Assembly: GCA_030065935.1 (NCBI GenBank)
Contig: JASJCP010000028.1
Coordinates: 1-64,000, forward strand
Direction: 5' to 3'
DNA length: 64,000 nt
From: Xenococcaceae cyanobacterium MO_167.B27
GTDB taxonomy: Bacteria > Cyanobacteriota > Cyanobacteriia > Cyanobacteriales > Xenococcaceae
In this document: positions 62,598-64,000 of the stretch, piece by piece
How positions within the stretch are numbered: position 1 is the stretch's first letter
Layout: each line of letters begins with the position of its first letter
Notes under the pieces: model-generated
What the model saw: only the letters and a program-made list of their open reading frames with translations
The model's database searches: none
Told to the model about the DNA's origin: nothing
Translations under genes and position numbers: made by a program

Positions 62598-64000
62598 ATG
62601 AAGAAAAGTTTACAAAACTGGTGTATTTTATTTGTTTCTGTTGCTTTACTGTGGTTAGGAATATTGCCCTATCCCCAGGCTATTGGTGCAGACAATCAAG
62701 ACAAAGTAAATCATTATATATCCCGTATGAGTTTTGGCGTTACCCCAGGACAAATCTCAAAAGTTCAAGCTAGTGGGATAGAAAATTATCTCCAAGCACA
62801 GCTTAACCCCGAATCTATCCCAGAATCTCGCGTTTTAGAACTTCGTTTGGCAGAATTAGATACTATCAGCCGTAATCCTGTCGATTTGTTCCAATATTTC
62901 GAGAAATATAGGCTTTATCACCTACCTAATCAGGGAGCAAATTTATCAGAAGCAGAAAAAAAAGAATTCAGAAGAAAAAGAAGTGAATTCCGACGCAAGG
63001 TTACAGAACAAGTGCAGCAAGCTAATTTATTGCGGAGCATTTTGTCTGAGCGACAGTTACAAGAAGTGATGGTCAACTTCTGGTTCAACCATTTTAATGT
63101 TGCTTCTACCAAAAGAGTTACTCTATTTTGGCTAGCAGATTATGAAAATGATATCCGAACTCATGCTTTAGGCAATTTTCGGGATTTACTAGCTACTACA
63201 GCACATCATCCAGCAATGTTAATTTATCTGGATAACGATCTAAATGTTGCTCCCAATAACCGAGCTAGGGGTAATCTCAAAGGGATTAACGAAAACTATG
63301 CTCGGGAATTGATGGAGTTACACAGTCTCGGAGTTGATGGAGGTTACACCCAACAAGATGTTATTGCACTAGCTAAAATTTTGACGGGATGGGGAGTAGA
63401 TGGTAAAAATAATTCGGGAGATGAAAATGGTTTCAGGTTTTACCGACGACGACATGACTTCTCCGATAAAGTGTTTTTGGGTCAAACCATTGCGGGGACA
63501 GGTATCGAAGAAGGGGAAAAAGCTCTAGATATTTTAGCTACTCATCCTTCAACGGCTCGTTTTATCAGTTACAAACTGGCACAATATTTTGTAGCAGATG
63601 AACCCCCCAATAGTTTAGTTGATCGCCTAGCAGATAAGTTTCTTGCTAGTAATGGCAACATTAAAACTGTATTAGATACTTTATTCCATTCTCCAGAATT
63701 TAACGACCCTCAGTATTACGATAATAAGTTCAACAATCCTTATCAGTATCTAGTTTCCATCTTGCGAGCTAGTAATATTGACAATCCTAACTTCAAGCGA
63801 TTAAGAGGGATGTTAGCTCAGTTATCAATGCCTCTATATAATTGTGTCACTCCAGATGGTTATACAAATACTAAAGATCCTTGGTTAAATCCTGAAGGGA
63901 TGTTGCGACGAGTCAGTTTTGCCAATGCTATAGCCAATGGAACAATCAGTAATAAGCAACCTGTTAATGCTCAACAATTAGAAAAAACTTTAGGAAATAA
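62598..64000 (+). CDS. DUF1800-domain exported protein, 3' end beyond the window
   Basis: This reading frame is missing from the ORF track because it has no stop inside the window. From the ATG at 62598 it runs open for 467 codons. The start MKKSLQNWCILFVSVALLW is a signal peptide ending near QAIGAD. Then come HYISRMSFGVTPGQI, the DUF1800 landmarks QEVMVNFWFNHFNV, RGNLKGINENYARELMELH and GVDGGYTQQDVIALAKILTGW, and later THPSTARFISYKLAQYFVAD. DUF1800 proteins usually pair with a DUF1501 gene downstream. Function unknown; exported. Confidence 0.88.
   Translation, partial: MKKSLQNWCILFVSVALLWLGILPYPQAIGADNQDKVNHYISRMSFGVTPGQISKVQASGIENYLQAQLNPESIPESRVLELRLAELDTISRNPVDLFQYFEKYRLYHLPNQGANLSEAEKKEFRRKRSEFRRKVTEQVQQANLLRSILSERQLQEVMVNFWFNHFNVASTKRVTLFWLADYENDIRTHALGNFRDLLATTAHHPAMLIYLDNDLNVAPNNRARGNLKGINENYARELMELHSLGVDGGYTQQDVIALAKILTGWGVDGKNNSGDENGFRFYRRRHDFSDKVFLGQTIAGTGIEEGEKALDILATHPSTARFISYKLAQYFVADEPPNSLVDRLADKFLASNGNIKTVLDTLFHSPEFNDPQYYDNKFNNPYQYLVSILRASNIDNPNFKRLRGMLAQLSMPLYNCVTPDGYTNTKDPWLNPEGMLRRVSFANAIANGTISNKQPVNAQQLEKTLGN

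Overview
This 64 kb window is a chromosomal segment of a cyanobacterium. The octamer GCGATCGC (HIP1) recurs throughout, inside and outside genes. Several genes are cyanobacterial hallmarks: SipA (DUF3148), a cyAbrB regulator, an RNase E ending in the arginine-rich PNPase-binding motif, a DUF1997 gene and a PEP-CTERM protein. The DNA is visibly AT-rich and the spacers carry short tandem heptamer repeats (STRR) and small inverted-repeat elements typical of filamentous or baeocyte-forming cyanobacteria. I cannot name the genus. No tRNA, rRNA or CRISPR array was found.

Layout. 0-5 kb: an edge-truncated TnpB transposon gene, tsaB, a pentapeptide-repeat membrane protein with an in-frame microsatellite, and a gene-free, hairpin-rich block that looks like a structured RNA or mobile-element remnant. 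5-15 kb: ttcA, a large NERD-helicase, an orphan TRAP binding protein, cysC, a STAS protein, and the fused radical SAM/DUF2344 protein. 15-19 kb: small exported proteins, pepP, ridA, an orphan antitoxin with a 13-codon vapC stub and a YqiA-like hydrolase, interspersed with copies of a 120-145 bp inverted-repeat element. 19-26 kb: polA, a response regulator, an MscS channel and sipA. 25.8-28.4 kb: an insertion hot spot with an IS605-end-like hairpin cluster and an ISKra4-like transposase between 43-bp inverted repeats, next to the tail of a glutathione S-transferase gene. 28-33 kb: pstC-pstA, then a small gene graveyard (broken DUF1997 gene, MarC tail), a HEAT-repeat protein and an ABC ATPase. 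33-45 kb: a CHRD/PEP-CTERM protein, a NarL-type two-component pair, a Spy-like protein whose 3' end is rewritten by a perfect 22-bp palindrome, a cytosine methyltransferase fused to a probable nuclease, the rne-rnhB operon, a cysteine desulfurase, folK and a penicillin-binding carboxypeptidase. 45-54 kb: an orphan efflux adaptor, a dehydrogenase, a CPBP protease, cyabrB, cobM, lgt and tilS. 54-64 kb: a two-gene AAA ATPase/subtilisin operon resembling the IetAS anti-phage system, an alanine/sodium symporter, a Fic protein, a DUF202 protein, a sugar-ABC permease and an edge-truncated DUF1800 gene.

Most genes are scattered housekeeping functions without long operons. The clear operons are rne-rnhB, the histidine kinase/regulator pair, pstC-pstA, sipA-mscS and the ietA/ietS-like pair. 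Candidate defence or conflict functions are spread out: TnpB, NERD-helicase, methyltransferase-nuclease fusion, IetAS-like pair, Fic protein and toxin-antitoxin remnant. The least explained parts are the RNA-like block at 4.27-4.74 kb, the palindrome inside the Spy-like gene and the C-terminal half of the methyltransferase fusion.
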